Positions 54,035-63,248 of a stretch of 64,000 nt of DNA are shown piece by piece. How positions within the stretch are numbered: position 1 is the stretch's first letter; each line of letters starts with the position of its first letter. This DNA is from Corynebacterium argentoratense DSM 44202 (lineage in GTDB: Bacteria > Actinomycetota > Actinomycetes > Mycobacteriales > Mycobacteriaceae), in contig NC_022198.1 of the NCBI RefSeq assembly GCF_000590555.1, forward strand, positions 62,001 to 126,000. Direction: 5' to 3'. The position numbers and the translations under genes are program-made. Below the pieces are notes generated by a model, which worked only from the letters and a program-made list of their open reading frames with translations, had not been told where the DNA came from and did no database searches.

Positions 54035-56407
54035 CTAATTCGCGCCCAAAGAACGCAATAGATCATCAATCACAGCGCCAAGATCGTCCGCGACGTCATT
54101 ACCCACCTGCACCTCAGGCTGCGCAGGAGACGGCGGTGCAGATGGACGCGAGGACCCATCCGACAACTCAAGCGTCAACGTATCCCCCTGCATCACGGCC
54201 TCCCCGGTGCGGATACCAACAACACGCCCACGAGGCATGCCATCACCCGGGACAAACGTGATCGAGACCTTGTAGCCAGCCTTCTCCAAACGCTTGCGGG
54301 CATCACCCTCACTCAAACCACGAACCGACGGCAAATCAGACACACCCAAGCCGCGCCCAAACTTCGGATCCATAGCAGGCAACACCCCATCCGCCGCGCC
54401 CGGAATACCACGGGCAGCAGCAAACCACGTCCGAGCAGGCTCCATGCCACCATACAAATCACCATCAGGGCACTGGCGCAACGGCGACGTGCACAACGGG
54501 GTGGGCGTCACGCCATCGTTGTACACATACGGCACAGCAGCAAGACGGGAATTAAAGCCCATAAACGCCGCCGAAAAATGGCTCTCCGTCGTGCCAGTCT
54601 TCGCAGCTGTAGGAGCCCTCCAACCCGCAGCCTTAGCCGCATCTGCAGCAGTGCCATCCACGACGTCCTCACTCAAAGCATTCGCCAAGGCGGCAGCAAC
54701 ATTTTCTGGAACAGCACGCTCGCAATCGGGAACATCAAGATCAACCGCCTGGCCATGGCGATCCAACACCTTGTTGATAGGGTTGGGCTCGCACCACATG
54801 CCGCCACTGGCGATCGTCGCCGAAACATTCGCCAACTCCAGCGGATTAACCGCTGTCGGGCCCAACGTATACGAACCCAAATTGTGCGACTTCACATACT
54901 CCGCAATCGAAGACTCGCCGTCAAAGCTGCCCGGCTCAACATAATCCCGAAGCCCCAAACTCACCGACATATCCACCACATTCGACACCCCCAACTGCTC
55001 AATGAGCTTCACGAAGGTCGTATTCGGCGACTGCGCCAACGCCTGCTTCAACGTCATCTGAGGCTTGTAGAGGCCAGAGTTTTCCACACAATAGGTATCC
55101 GGCGGGCAGTTTTTCGCCCCGCCATCACCCATGCCGCGCGCCTCGAAACGCGGGGGAACATCCACCATGGTGTCGACGCCCATGCCCTTTTCCAAAGCGA
55201 CCGCAGCGGTAAACACCTTGAACACGGAACCTGCGCCCGCGCCCACGCGAGTGAAAGGCTGAGGGAGGACCGTCTGGCCAGCATCCAAATCAAGACCGTA
55301 ATCACGCGACGACGCCATCGCCACAACCTTGCGTGACTTCTCCCCGGGCTCCACCACATTCATAACCTCCGCAACCCCGGGGGTGGTGGGGGACACTTGC
55401 GAGGTCACCGCCTGTCGCGCGGCCGCCTGGGTTGCGGGATCAAGAGTCGTATCGATGGTGTAAGCGCCCGTGGCGACCTCATCGAAATCAAGCCCCTTCT
55501 TGGACAAATAATCGAGCACATAATCGCAGAAGAACCCCCTATCGCCAGCAGCAATGCAACCATTCGGCAAGCCCTGCGGCTGTTCCAAAACACCTAGAGG
55601 TTCCTGCTTGATGGCCTGCGCCTGCTCGATCGTGATCGCTCCAGACTCCACCATGGTGTCCAATACAGTGGCCCGGCGCTCGGCCACACCCTCAGGGTTG
55701 GTGTAGGGATCAAGCAAAGAAGAAGACTGCACGATGCCTGCCAGCATCGCCGCCTGTGCGACCGACAATTCAGAAGCGTGGATACCGAAGTAGGTGCGGC
55801 TTGCTGCCTCGACTCCATAAGCACCATTGCCGAAAGGGACAATGTTGAGATAGCGCGCGAGGATCTCGTCCTTATCATGTCGGCGATCTAGATCAGAGGC
55901 CATCCGCATTTCGCGAAGCTTGCGGGGAATCGACTGCTCCACCGCGAGCTGTTGCTCGGCTTCGTCTTCGGCGTCAACCAGCAACAAATAGTTCTTCACA
56001 TATTGCTGATCAATTGTTGACGCCCCCTCACTCACCGCACCCTTAATGATGTTGCGGCCCATGGCGCGCAATGCACCCTTCCAGTCAACCCCCTCATGCT
56101 CGTAGAAGCGGCGATCCTCCACGCTGACGATTGCCTGCTTCATGGGTTTGGCGATCTGGTTTGAAGGCACGTCGAAGCGACGCTGCTTGTAGATCCATGC
56201 GATCGATTCCCCCGCGGCGTCATTAATTGTGGTGACTCCGGGGGCGGAACCCTCTGTGAGGTCGGTGAGGTTTGAATCCATTGTCTCCTCTGCTCGGCTG
56301 ACGCCGGCACCGCCGAGAACGGCAAGGGGAGTGAGAGTCAGAGCAGTTGCAAGCCCCGCAGCGGCGATGGCGGCGGTGAGCTGGCCCAGGGATTTCAAGG
56401 AAGACAC
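54035..56407 (-). CDS. pbp1a: Class A penicillin-binding protein with PASTA domain
   Basis: This bifunctional peptidoglycan synthase has 790 aa. After a signal anchor, the GT51 domain shows SVEDRRFYEHEGVDWKG, GASTIDQQYVKNYL and RYLNIVPFGNGAYGVEAA. The transpeptidase domain has the nucleophile motif SVFK, SPNTTF (SxN) and AAKTGTTE (KTG). One PASTA repeat (LPSVRGLSEGDARKRLEKAGYKV) and a Pro/Ser tail follow. GTG start. It is divergent from the whiB gene and matches the ponA2-whiB4 pair of mycobacteria. Confidence 0.95.
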   Translation of the reverse strand: MSSLKSLGQLTAAIAAAGLATALTLTPLAVLGGAGVSRAEETMDSNLTDLTEGSAPGVTTINDAAGESIAWIYKQRRFDVPSNQIAKPMKQAIVSVEDRRFYEHEGVDWKGALRAMGRNIIKGAVSEGASTIDQQYVKNYLLLVDAEDEAEQQLAVEQSIPRKLREMRMASDLDRRHDKDEILARYLNIVPFGNGAYGVEAASRTYFGIHASELSVAQAAMLAGIVQSSSLLDPYTNPEGVAERRATVLDTMVESGAITIEQAQAIKQEPLGVLEQPQGLPNGCIAAGDRGFFCDYVLDYLSKKGLDFDEVATGAYTIDTTLDPATQAAARQAVTSQVSPTTPGVAEVMNVVEPGEKSRKVVAMASSRDYGLDLDAGQTVLPQPFTRVGAGAGSVFKVFTAAVALEKGMGVDTMVDVPPRFEARGMGDGGAKNCPPDTYCVENSGLYKPQMTLKQALAQSPNTTFVKLIEQLGVSNVVDMSVSLGLRDYVEPGSFDGESSIAEYVKSHNLGSYTLGPTAVNPLELANVSATIASGGMWCEPNPINKVLDRHGQAVDLDVPDCERAVPENVAAALANALSEDVVDGTAADAAKAAGWRAPTAAKTGTTESHFSAAFMGFNSRLAAVPYVYNDGVTPTPLCTSPLRQCPDGDLYGGMEPARTWFAAARGIPGAADGVLPAMDPKFGRGLGVSDLPSVRGLSEGDARKRLEKAGYKVSITFVPGDGMPRGRVVGIRTGEAVMQGDTLTLELSDGSSRPSAPPSPAQPEVQVGNDVADDLGAVIDDLLRSLGAN

Positions 56408-56586
56408 ACCAAGACTCTACTGAACAAAAGGCGTGAAAGTCGCTTGCCAAGGTCGCGAAGCATCGAAAAACCTGCTAAAAATGTGACGTGGTAGAGCGTT
56501 TCATGTGACTGGCTTCGACAACAATCTATTATGTGTGTAGACTCACATTTGGAACGATCCCTATAACATATTAGGAGGGTGGCAGC

Positions 56587-56967
56587 ATGACAACTCCGCT
56601 CTTACACACACGGACGCGCAACCCCTACGGCACCATCGGCCAAAAAGCGTCCAGCACTAATCCCCACAGCGGGATCAACCCACACGCGCCCGAAAAACGA
56701 GGCGACTGGGTCATGCGAGCAAAGTGCCGCGATGTAGACCCAGACTCCCTATTTGTCACCGGCGCGGAACAACGACAAGCAGCGGAAATCTGCAGCCTCT
56801 GCCCCGTGATACTGCAATGCAGAGCAGACGCGCTAGACAACAAAGTCGAATTCGGAGTGTGGGGCGGACTCACCGAACGGCAGCGCCGAGCAATCCTGCG
56901 CAAGAACCCACACGTGACCAACTGGTACGAATACTTGTCCAACGGTGGCGAACTGATCGGCCTTTAG
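56587..56967 (+). CDS. whcA: WhiB-family iron-sulfur regulator (WhcA-like)
   Basis: The 126-residue protein carries the four-Cys [4Fe-4S] pattern (AKCRDVDPDSLF ... ICSLCPVILQC) and the GVWGGLTERQRR turn and basic motif of WhiB proteins. In C. glutamicum the gene next to this PBP is whcA, a repressor-like factor of oxidative stress genes; in M. tuberculosis it is whiB4. AGGAGG precedes the ATG. It is longer at the N-terminus than minimal WhiB proteins. Confidence 0.9.
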   Translation: MTTPLLHTRTRNPYGTIGQKASSTNPHSGINPHAPEKRGDWVMRAKCRDVDPDSLFVTGAEQRQAAEICSLCPVILQCRADALDNKVEFGVWGGLTERQRRAILRKNPHVTNWYEYLSNGGELIGL

Positions 56968-57044
56968 AGTAGATAAGACCAGTTAAAAACCGCCCAAGCG
57001 TGCCCCATGCCCCACACTGAAAACCAATGGGTACAGTGTTGGGC

Positions 57045-57206
57045 ATGGCTAAAAAGTTTGAATACGCAACAGTCCCACTGTTGACCCACGCAACCAAGCA
57101 AATCCTCGACACCTGGGGTGAAGACGGCTGGGAACTCGTCAGCGTCGTTCCCGGCCCCAACCCGGAAAACGTCGTTGCCTACATGAAGCGCGAGGTCGAA
57201 GCATAA
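57045..57206 (+). CDS. DUF4177-like small protein (53 aa)
   Basis: The frame from ATG 57045 reads MAKKFEYATVPLLTHATKQI, then LDTWGEDGWELVSVVPGPNP and a short tail. It is the one-domain pattern (K-x-E-Y ... W-G-x-x-G-W-E-L-V) of DUF4177 and matches the small gene next to the RidA gene in mycobacteria (Rv3678A). Function unknown. It stops one base before the ridA-like ATG, so the pair is coupled. Confidence 0.88.
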   Translation: MAKKFEYATVPLLTHATKQILDTWGEDGWELVSVVPGPNPENVVAYMKREVEA

Positions 57207-57207
57207 A

Positions 57208-57666
57208 ATGACCACCAGCGAACGCCTCAGAGAACTCGGCATTAGCCTTCCCCAGGTTGCAGCACCCGTAGCCGCCTACGTGCCCGCAATCCGCACCGGA
57301 AACCAAGTCTGGACATCCGGCCAAATCCCCTTCGTCAACGGCGAACTCGCAGCAACCGGCAAAGTCGGTGCTGAAGTGTCCGCAGAAGACGCCTACAACT
57401 ATGCGCGCATCGCAGCGCTCAACGCACTGGCTGCAGTAGACGCACTCGTCGGTATCGACAAGGTCACCCGCGTCCTCAAGATCGTCGGATTCGTGGCATC
57501 CGCAGAAGACTTTGGTGGACAGCCCGCCGTCATCAATGGGGCATCTGAACTCATGGGTGAAATCTTTGGCGACGCAGGCGCCCACGCTCGCTCGGCAGTT
57601 GGCGTTGCGGAACTTCCCCTCAATTCCCCTGTTGAGGTGGAAATTATCGTAGAAATTGCCCCCTAA
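57208..57666 (+). CDS. RidA/YjgF-family protein (Rv3678c-like)
   Basis: The 152-residue protein has the YjgF pattern PAIRTGNQVWTSGQIPFVNGE, AALNALAAVDALVGIDKVTRVLKIVGF and ARSAVGVAELPLNSPVEVEIIVEI. The usual catalytic Arg is replaced in this subgroup (ARSAVGVAELP keeps Arg-Ser), so imine deaminase activity is uncertain. It belongs to the slightly longer actinobacterial branch. It follows the DUF4177 gene with one base between. Confidence 0.85.
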   Translation: MTTSERLRELGISLPQVAAPVAAYVPAIRTGNQVWTSGQIPFVNGELAATGKVGAEVSAEDAYNYARIAALNALAAVDALVGIDKVTRVLKIVGFVASAEDFGGQPAVINGASELMGEIFGDAGAHARSAVGVAELPLNSPVEVEIIVEIAP

Positions 57667-57738
57667 TGCGGGCAAAACTTCGCAAGTAGTGCCGTAAAGG
57701 GTGCCCATGCGAGCCGCAAGCCTACTAAGCTTGGGCAC

Positions 57739-58551
57739 ATGGAGCACCCAGCCTACAGTCAACTCCGGCCGGTCACCCCGTCCGCAGCAGTTGTTCTTTG
57801 CCCCAATCCCAGCTATGCGACCCTAGAAGGCACCAACTCCTGGGTCATTCGCGCTGAAGGGGACCCCTGCAGCATCATCATCGATCCAGGCCCTGAGGAC
57901 GAAGGCCACCTCAACGTTCTCAACTCAAAGTCCGACAAAGCAGCACTGATTCTGCTGACGCACCGTCACCATGACCACGCCGACGGCGCACTGCGTTTCA
58001 GGCAGCTCACTGGCGCCCCCATTCGCGGCGTCGACAAATCCTACTGCCGTGATGCCGAACCACTGGTTGATGGCGAGATCATCACCGTAGAGGGCGTCAC
58101 CCCCCAGATCGAGGTCGTCGCAACGCCCGGGCATACGGCAGACTGCGTGTGCTTCTACATTTGGAGCGGTGTTCCGCACGAGTCCACCCTCGAAGGCATC
58201 GTCACCGGCGACACCATCGCAGGCCGACACACCACCATGATCTCCGAAACCGACGGAGACCTGGGCCTATACCTCGAGACCTTGTCTCGCTTGGAAAAAG
58301 ACGGACAAGGTGTTGCCCTTTTACCGGGCCACGGTCCCGACCACCCCGACGTCTCCGTCGTTGCACGCAAATACATTGACCGTCGTGAACAGCGTCTCCA
58401 GCAAGTCCAAGATGCACGGAAACAGCTTGGTCCTGACGCCACCCTCAAGCAGATTGTTGATGCCATCTACACCGACGTAGACCCCGTGCTACGCAACGCT
58501 GCAGAGCAGTCCACGCGCGTGACCCTGCGCTACCTCGACAATAATCAATAA
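57739..58551 (+). CDS. Metallo-beta-lactamase-fold hydrolase (Rv3677c-like)
   Basis: The 270-residue protein has THRHHDHADGA (metal-binding HxHxDH), ATPGHTADCVCFY, GDTIAG and LLPGHGPDHPD, in the order of glyoxalase II/LACTB2-like hydrolases, then a C-terminal helical region. The substrate is unknown; LACTB2-like proteins can be endoribonucleases. It ends at a strong shared terminator with glxR. Confidence 0.9.
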   Translation: MEHPAYSQLRPVTPSAAVVLCPNPSYATLEGTNSWVIRAEGDPCSIIIDPGPEDEGHLNVLNSKSDKAALILLTHRHHDHADGALRFRQLTGAPIRGVDKSYCRDAEPLVDGEIITVEGVTPQIEVVATPGHTADCVCFYIWSGVPHESTLEGIVTGDTIAGRHTTMISETDGDLGLYLETLSRLEKDGQGVALLPGHGPDHPDVSVVARKYIDRREQRLQQVQDARKQLGPDATLKQIVDAIYTDVDPVLRNAAEQSTRVTLRYLDNNQ

Positions 58552-58556
58552 ACATC

Positions 58557-58605
58557 AAAGCACTGGGGCCGGCGAGTTTTCTTTACTCGCCGGCCCCAGT
58601 GCTTT
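58557..58605. terminator. Bidirectional terminator between the MBL gene and glxR
   Basis: A 21-bp perfect stem (left arm AAAGCACTGGGGCCGGCGAG + T) with a 7-nt loop, between two convergent stops. Confidence 0.93.
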
Positions 58606-58639
58606 CAACAAACGCAGCTGCAACCGCAGACTAGGCCTT

Positions 58640-59323
58640 TTAGCGGGCGCGCTTAGCCAAATGCTCCGTATCGCTGATAAGAACAGACTTGCCCTCGAGG
58701 CGAATCCAGCCGCGGTGAGCGAACGTAGCCAGGGCCTTGTTCACGGTCTCGCGAGAAGCGCCAACGAGCTGCGCAATTTCTTCCTGCGTGAGGTCGTGGT
58801 TAACCCGCAAAGCCGAACCCTCTTGGCTGCCGAAACGGTTAGCTAGCTGCAGCAAGGTCTTTGCAACGCGGCCAGGAACGTCGGTGAAGATAAGGTCAGC
58901 CAAGGATGCATTGGTGCGGCGCAGGCGTCGGGCCAGAACGCGCAAAAGTTGCTCTGAAATTTCCGGGTGCTCGCGGATCCAGCGGTGCAGCATACCGGAG
59001 TTCATGGTAGCTGCCTGAACTTCAGTGACACACACAGCAGAGGAGGTACGGGGGCCCGGATCGAATATGGACAGCTCGCCAAACATATCGGAAGGACCCA
59101 TCACAGTCAGGAGGTTTTCGCGACCATCGGGGGCGTGGCGGGCGAGCTTCACCTTGCCGACGGTGATGATGTACAGGCGATCGCCGGGCTCGCCTTCTTC
59201 GAAAATGGTGGTACCGCGCGGGTAGCGGACGGTTTCAAGATCCTGGATCAAGTTGGTAACTGCAACGGGGTCGACGCCCTGGAAAATACCAGCTCGGGAA
59301 AGGATTTCCTGTACGGCTTCCAT
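58640..59323 (-). CDS. glxR: CRP-family cAMP-responsive global regulator GlxR
   Basis: GlxR is the corynebacterial CRP homologue, 227 aa as in C. glutamicum. The cyclic-nucleotide domain has [21 protein letters not shown] and [17 protein letters not shown]. The winged helix has [21 protein letters not shown]. It controls many carbon and respiration genes. Upstream at 59400-59430 there is TTCACATACTACTATGTGCC, which has TGTG/CACA halves in everted order, so I do not call a GlxR site. Confidence 0.96.
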   Translation of the reverse strand: MEAVQEILSRAGIFQGVDPVAVTNLIQDLETVRYPRGTTIFEEGEPGDRLYIITVGKVKLARHAPDGRENLLTVMGPSDMFGELSIFDPGPRTSSAVCVTEVQAATMNSGMLHRWIREHPEISEQLLRVLARRLRRTNASLADLIFTDVPGRVAKTLLQLANRFGSQEGSALRVNHDLTQEEIAQLVGASRETVNKALATFAHRGWIRLEGKSVLISDTEHLAKRAR

Positions 59324-59489
59324 AAGTACTCCTTGGCTTGCTGTGCCGCGATCGCCCCGGAGGTACCTTAGGCCATCGCTGTTAACGGGAATAAAGCTAA
59401 TTCACATACTACTATGTGCCAGATCACGATGGCTAGTGTGGAGTGGAATTTCTGAGTGGTACTGTCGTTTAGTTTTTGGGACGCTGATC
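59324..59489. other. glxR upstream region
   Basis: No gene seen. It holds the glxR promoter and the everted repeat TCACATACTACTATGTG near 59402-59418, a possible regulator site. Confidence 0.35.
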
Positions 59490-59615
59490 TTAAATTGATG
59501 GTGTGTCCTGCCCAGAGGGCTTCGCACTAGCGGTGCAGAAATCCTCTACGCGTTCCATTTGCATTGTGAACACTGCGAGGACAATCGGCGTGAAAAGAAA
59601 CAGGATTGCCATCAT
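59490..59615 (-). CDS. Small putative membrane protein (41 aa)
   Basis: On the minus strand, ATG 59615 opens a frame reading MMAILFLFTPIVLAVFTMQM, then ERVEDFCTASAKPSG and a stop. It has one hydrophobic helix and a short polar tail, typical of a real small membrane protein. TAAACT lies 7 nt before the ATG and could be a -10 element for a leaderless transcript. It lies between glxR and nth. Confidence 0.45.
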   Translation of the reverse strand: MMAILFLFTPIVLAVFTMQMERVEDFCTASAKPSGQDTPSI

Positions 59616-59746
59616 GAGGCATAGTTTAGCGCGCCGCAATGACCGCTCTCACACAAGGCCCGCGCAGCCCGTGTAGTAGCCGATGCCCCTGTACATTGGC
59701 TGTCCATAGAAGCCTTTCACAGTGGGGTTTTACTATTGTTGTCACT

Positions 59747-60457
59747 ATGTCTTTGGCCACTGAGTCACCGCTAGCCCTCAAACGTCGGGCCCGCCGGATT
59801 AATCGGGAGTTAGCCGAGCTCCACCCAGATGCTCGATGCGAGCTTAACTTCACCAACCCCCTGGAGCTTCTGGTGGCGACGGTGCTGAGCGCCCAGTGCA
59901 CCGACGCCCGTGTAAACAAGGTAACCCCGGCGCTGTTTGAGCGCTTCACTGATGCTGAAGACTACGCAGAAGCTGATATTGAAGAGGTCGAACGCTATAT
60001 CCGATCCACCGGTTTTTACCACAACAAAGCCAAAAACCTAGTTGGCTTGGGCCAAAAAATTGTGGAGGATTTCGGCGGGGAAGTACCTAGCGATATCGAA
60101 GATTTGGTCACGTTGCCTGGCGTTGGGCGCAAAACCGCGCATGTCATCCGCGGGCATATCTTCGGGCTGCCGGGTTTACCTGTGGATACTCACTTTGGCC
60201 GCTTGTGTCGCAGGTTGGGACTGACGAACCAAGAATCCCCACTCAAGGTTGAAAAAGAAATCGGTGCGCTGATCGAACCCGCCCAATGGACGGCCTTTTC
60301 TGATCGTTTGGTTTTCCATGGTCGTCGGGTATGCTTTGCTCGCTCACCGCATTGTTGGGAATGCGGCATTGCGCGTTTATGCCCATCCGCAACCGTCGCG
60401 GCGTCATCAACATCTAGCGCACGTAAAGCTGCCGCCCGAAAGTCAGGAACGAAGTGA
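59747..60457 (+). CDS. nth: Endonuclease III
   Basis: Nth is a DNA glycosylase/AP lyase for oxidised pyrimidines. From ATG 59747 it has 236 aa with the helix-hairpin-helix [12 protein letters not shown] (catalytic Lys), [14 protein letters not shown] (catalytic Asp) and the C-x6-C-x2-C-x5-C iron-sulfur loop [17 protein letters not shown]. The open frame extends upstream without family similarity. Its TGA overlaps the next ATG (TGATG). Confidence 0.95.
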   Translation: MSLATESPLALKRRARRINRELAELHPDARCELNFTNPLELLVATVLSAQCTDARVNKVTPALFERFTDAEDYAEADIEEVERYIRSTGFYHNKAKNLVGLGQKIVEDFGGEVPSDIEDLVTLPGVGRKTAHVIRGHIFGLPGLPVDTHFGRLCRRLGLTNQESPLKVEKEIGALIEPAQWTAFSDRLVFHGRRVCFARSPHCWECGIARLCPSATVAASSTSSARKAAARKSGTK

Positions 60458-61062
60458 TGAATACTCCTCGTAAGTTCGCTATTGCTTCGGCGGTGGGCGC
60501 GTTAATCATCGCCGCGCTTATGGTGCTGATGCTGGTTGGTCTTTTCGGTTTACCTTCTTCAGATTCCAACGATGGTGCACAGTCGCAAGGCGGGGTATCA
60601 CAGCAGGATTATGACGCCGCGGATGTTCCTGCGCGCCCGGATTGTCCCGTCGGCGACGTGGCCGGGGTGCAGCTGCCGTGTTTGGGTGGCCAGGTGCAGC
60701 CAGATTCGCAGGCACCTGCGGCGACTGTGGTGACGCTATGGGCGTGGTGGTGTCAGCCCTGTCGACAGGAACTGCCTGTGTTCGACGAATTCGCGGCGGC
60801 ACATCCGGAGATGCGCGTGTTGGGTGTTCATGCTGATACCGATGCGGCTGCGGGGGCGTCATTGCTCGATGAGCTGGGGGTGCAGTTGCCCAGCCTGCAG
60901 GATTCCAGCAATTCCTTCGCCGGCACATTGGGGTTGCCAGGGGTGGTGCCGATCATGGTTGTCGTGCGCCCCGACGGTTCCTTCGTGCCTGTCGCGAAGG
61001 TATTCGATTCGGTGGAACAACTGGAGGCGGTGGTACAGGAGGCCATGCATGGGGCAACGTAG
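60457..61062 (+). CDS. Membrane-anchored thioredoxin-like protein (TlpA/ResA type)
   Basis: This 201-residue protein has one N-terminal membrane helix (AVGALIIAALMVLMLVGLFGL), a short linker with a Cys pair (PDCPVGDVAGVQLPC) and a thioredoxin fold with the redox motif WAWWCQPCRQELPVF. It is probably extracytoplasmic and acts in disulfide reduction or cytochrome c maturation. It overlaps nth at the start and the nudix gene by 14 bp at the end, matching the Rv3674c-Rv3671c order. Confidence 0.88.
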   Translation: MNTPRKFAIASAVGALIIAALMVLMLVGLFGLPSSDSNDGAQSQGGVSQQDYDAADVPARPDCPVGDVAGVQLPCLGGQVQPDSQAPAATVVTLWAWWCQPCRQELPVFDEFAAAHPEMRVLGVHADTDAAAGASLLDELGVQLPSLQDSSNSFAGTLGLPGVVPIMVVVRPDGSFVPVAKVFDSVEQLEAVVQEAMHGAT

Positions 61063-61738
61063 CGACTTGCCTGAAGTTCCCCAGTGGCTGTCACCATTGG
61101 CGGAGGCCACCCACTCGGGGCGTTTTTATGAGGCGATCTCGGCACGCTCCCGGTACACGACGCACCCGGTGAGCTCCGCGGTGTTGATGCTGTTTGCCGG
61201 CAACCACTTGGATGATGCGACGGTGTTGCTGACCCATAGGAATCCGTCCATGCGTGCGCATTCCGGCCAGGTTGCTTTTCCGGGCGGGCGGATTGATCCA
61301 GAAGACGAAACGGTTGTTGACGCCGCGTTGCGCGAGGCCCAGGAAGAAACCGGCATTGACCCCCGCGGCGTCGACATTGTTGGTGTACTTGATGGGGTTG
61401 CGGTGCGCTCGGCTGCGCAGGCGGTGGCGCCGGTGGTGGGTTTTTGGCGGCAGCGTTCCCCGTACGGCGTGGTCAGCCCTGCGGAGGCCGATGATGTGTT
61501 CGAGGCACCCATAGCTGAGCTAGTTGCGCCGGAAAACCGTCTGCGCGTGGGGCATAAGGGCTGGCAGGGGCCTGCTTTTCGCCACCGTGGTTATGTGATT
61601 TGGGGTTTCACGGGTGGTTTGTTGGATGCGGCGCTGCGTAGTTCGGGTTGGTTGGAGCCTTTGCCGCCGGGTGAGCCGGAGCCGTTGTTTGAGGTGCTGC
61701 GCGCCTCCCGCAATGGTGAGCGCACGGATTTAGACTGA
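61049..61738 (+). CDS. Nudix hydrolase, CoA pyrophosphatase type (Rv3672c-like)
   Basis: The Nudix box is complete: GGRIDPEDETVVDAALREAQ followed by EETGI. Upstream HSGQVAFPGG is the extended motif of CoA/NUDT7-type members. 229 aa from ATG 61049, which has AGGAGG upstream; the longer open frame upstream overlaps the thioredoxin gene. Substrate unproven. Confidence 0.88.
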   Translation: MGQRSDLPEVPQWLSPLAEATHSGRFYEAISARSRYTTHPVSSAVLMLFAGNHLDDATVLLTHRNPSMRAHSGQVAFPGGRIDPEDETVVDAALREAQEETGIDPRGVDIVGVLDGVAVRSAAQAVAPVVGFWRQRSPYGVVSPAEADDVFEAPIAELVAPENRLRVGHKGWQGPAFRHRGYVIWGFTGGLLDAALRSSGWLEPLPPGEPEPLFEVLRASRNGERTDLD

Positions 61739-61746
61739 TACAACCT

Positions 61747-62953
61747 ATGCTTAGTTCTGGCCAGTTTGCGTTAGTTGACGCCGCGATTGCCCTGCTGCTG
61801 TTGTATGCCGTGTTTAACGGTTGGCGGCAGGGTGCTGTGGCGTCGGTTTTGAGCACCGTGGGGTTGCTCGCTGGTCTGATTTGTGGGGTGGGTCTGGCTC
61901 CGGCTGTCATGTCGTTGACTGATGCGACGGCGATTCGTTTGTTGTTGGCGTGCGGCACGATCATCATGCTGGTCGGGTTGGGCAACCTGATTGGTGGGTT
62001 GGCTGGCGCGAGTTTGCGCGACAACATGCGGATGAAGCGCTCGTTGAAGATTGATTCGGCTGTGGGCGCTGTTTTTCAGGTGTGCGCGGTGTTGATTGTC
62101 ACGTGGCTCGTGGCGATTCCAATTGCTGGTGCGTCGCTTGGCCGTTTGAGTACTGACGTTCGTCGTTCTGCTGTGTTGGGGGTTGTGGATCGTTATGCGC
62201 CGCAGTCGTGGGCGCAGTGGCCGACGCGTTTGTCTGCGATGTTGTCGGATACCGGTTTGCCACCGCTGGTGTCTCCTTTTGAGTCGACTGAGTCGAAGGA
62301 GGTCGCTGCGCCGAAGGTAAAGGTTGATGACGTCGCGTTGGTTGAGCGTTTGCGTCCGTCGGTGATCCATGTGGTTGCGGATGCTGACCAGTGCCGTCGT
62401 CGGTTGTTGGGGTCGGGGTTTGTCAGTGGTCCTGATGAGGTGATAACGAATGCACACGTCGTGGCGGGTAGTGCTGCGGTGCGTTTGGATACGGTGTTGG
62501 GGATGAAGGACGCGGAGGTTGTGTACTACAACCCGCAGGAAGATATTGCGGTGTTACGTAGCCCTGGGTTGGGTTTGCCGCCGTTGGAGTGGGCTGCGCA
62601 GCCGGCGACAACGGGGGAGGACGCGATTGTGATGGGATTCCCCGAGTCGGGGCCGTTCGAGGCTGCTCCTGCGCGTATCCGTGATCGTATTACGGTTAAT
62701 GGGCCTGATATTTATGCGTCGACTCGTGTGGATCGTGAGGCCTACACTGTGCGCGGCACTATTCGTCAGGGCAATAGTGGCGGTCCTGGGGGGTGGTGGA
62801 TCTTGAGGGCCATGTTCTCGGTGTGGTGTTTGGTGCTGCTACGGATGCCACGGATACCGGTTATGTCTTGACTGCTGCGGATGTGCGGGCTGCTGTGGGG
62901 GATGTGTCGGCAGCTTCTTCTCCGGTTGATACCGGTGCGTGCGTGGCTAAGTA
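61747..62953 (+). pseudogene. marP: MarP-like periplasmic serine protease, frameshifted near the 3' end
   Basis: MarP (Rv3671c) is a four-helix membrane protein with an extracytoplasmic trypsin-like protease needed for acid resistance. Here the four helices, His (TNAHVVAG), Asp (QEDIAVL) and Ser (RQGNSGGP) of the triad are present. Right after GGP a run of six Gs (62788-62793) shifts the frame; reading continues for 26 wrong residues to a stop at 62871. Shifting frame after the G-run gives VVDLEGHVLGVVFGAATDATDTGYVL and onwards, the expected family C-terminus, ending at a TAG at 62951-62953. One, four or seven Gs would restore it. It may be a real mutation, a phase-variable tract, or a sequencing error. 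Confidence 0.85.
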
Positions 62954-63006
62954 GTTCTGGGGTAGTTCCGGGCACGCAAAGAGAAAAAGAAAAAAGGCAT
63001 TAAAAA

Positions 63007-63042
63007 GGCGGCTCGTACTCGGGGGGGTGTGAACGAGCCGCC
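63007..63042 (-). terminator. Hairpin with minus-strand T-run after marP
   Basis: GGCGGCTCGT pairs with ACGAGCCGCC around a 16-nt G-rich loop. Only the minus strand has a following T-run (from AAAAAGG at 63002), yet no minus-strand gene is seen to its right. The plus-strand marP transcript would reach it without Ts. Confidence 0.6.
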
Positions 63043-63248
63043 AACCCGGCGGGGGGTGCCGGGGCCGGCCACGCGCTCTGGATAAATCCAGGGGGGCCAT
63101 GCACCAATTACAATACTGATAGTGCATAATGCTGTCAAGTGTGCCGCTGAACTGCTGTTTTGTTGGCATGGTGTGGTGGTGTTTATGCCTTGTATGGTGT
63201 TGTCCTACTGCTGCCGGGGCGGACTGTTGTGGACTACACTGGGCAAGC
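63043..63248. other. Non-coding gap before the HAD gene
   Basis: A G-run region (63046-63070) and about 150 nt without a convincing gene. The promoter of the HAD gene lies at its right end. Confidence 0.4.
63235..63240 (+). promoter_or_regulatory. -10 hexamer giving a leaderless HAD-gene transcript
   Basis: TACACT lies 8 nt before the GTG at 63249, the same hexamer and spacing as for recR. Confidence 0.55.

Noticed and set aside
59400..59430. GlxR autoregulatory site
   Set aside because: The TGTG/CACA halves are everted or wrongly spaced compared with TGTGANNTANNTCACA.
62861..63169. Minus-strand frame after marP that would explain the odd terminator
   Set aside because: It runs through the hairpin and the marP 3' end, has no ribosome site and no plausible protein features.
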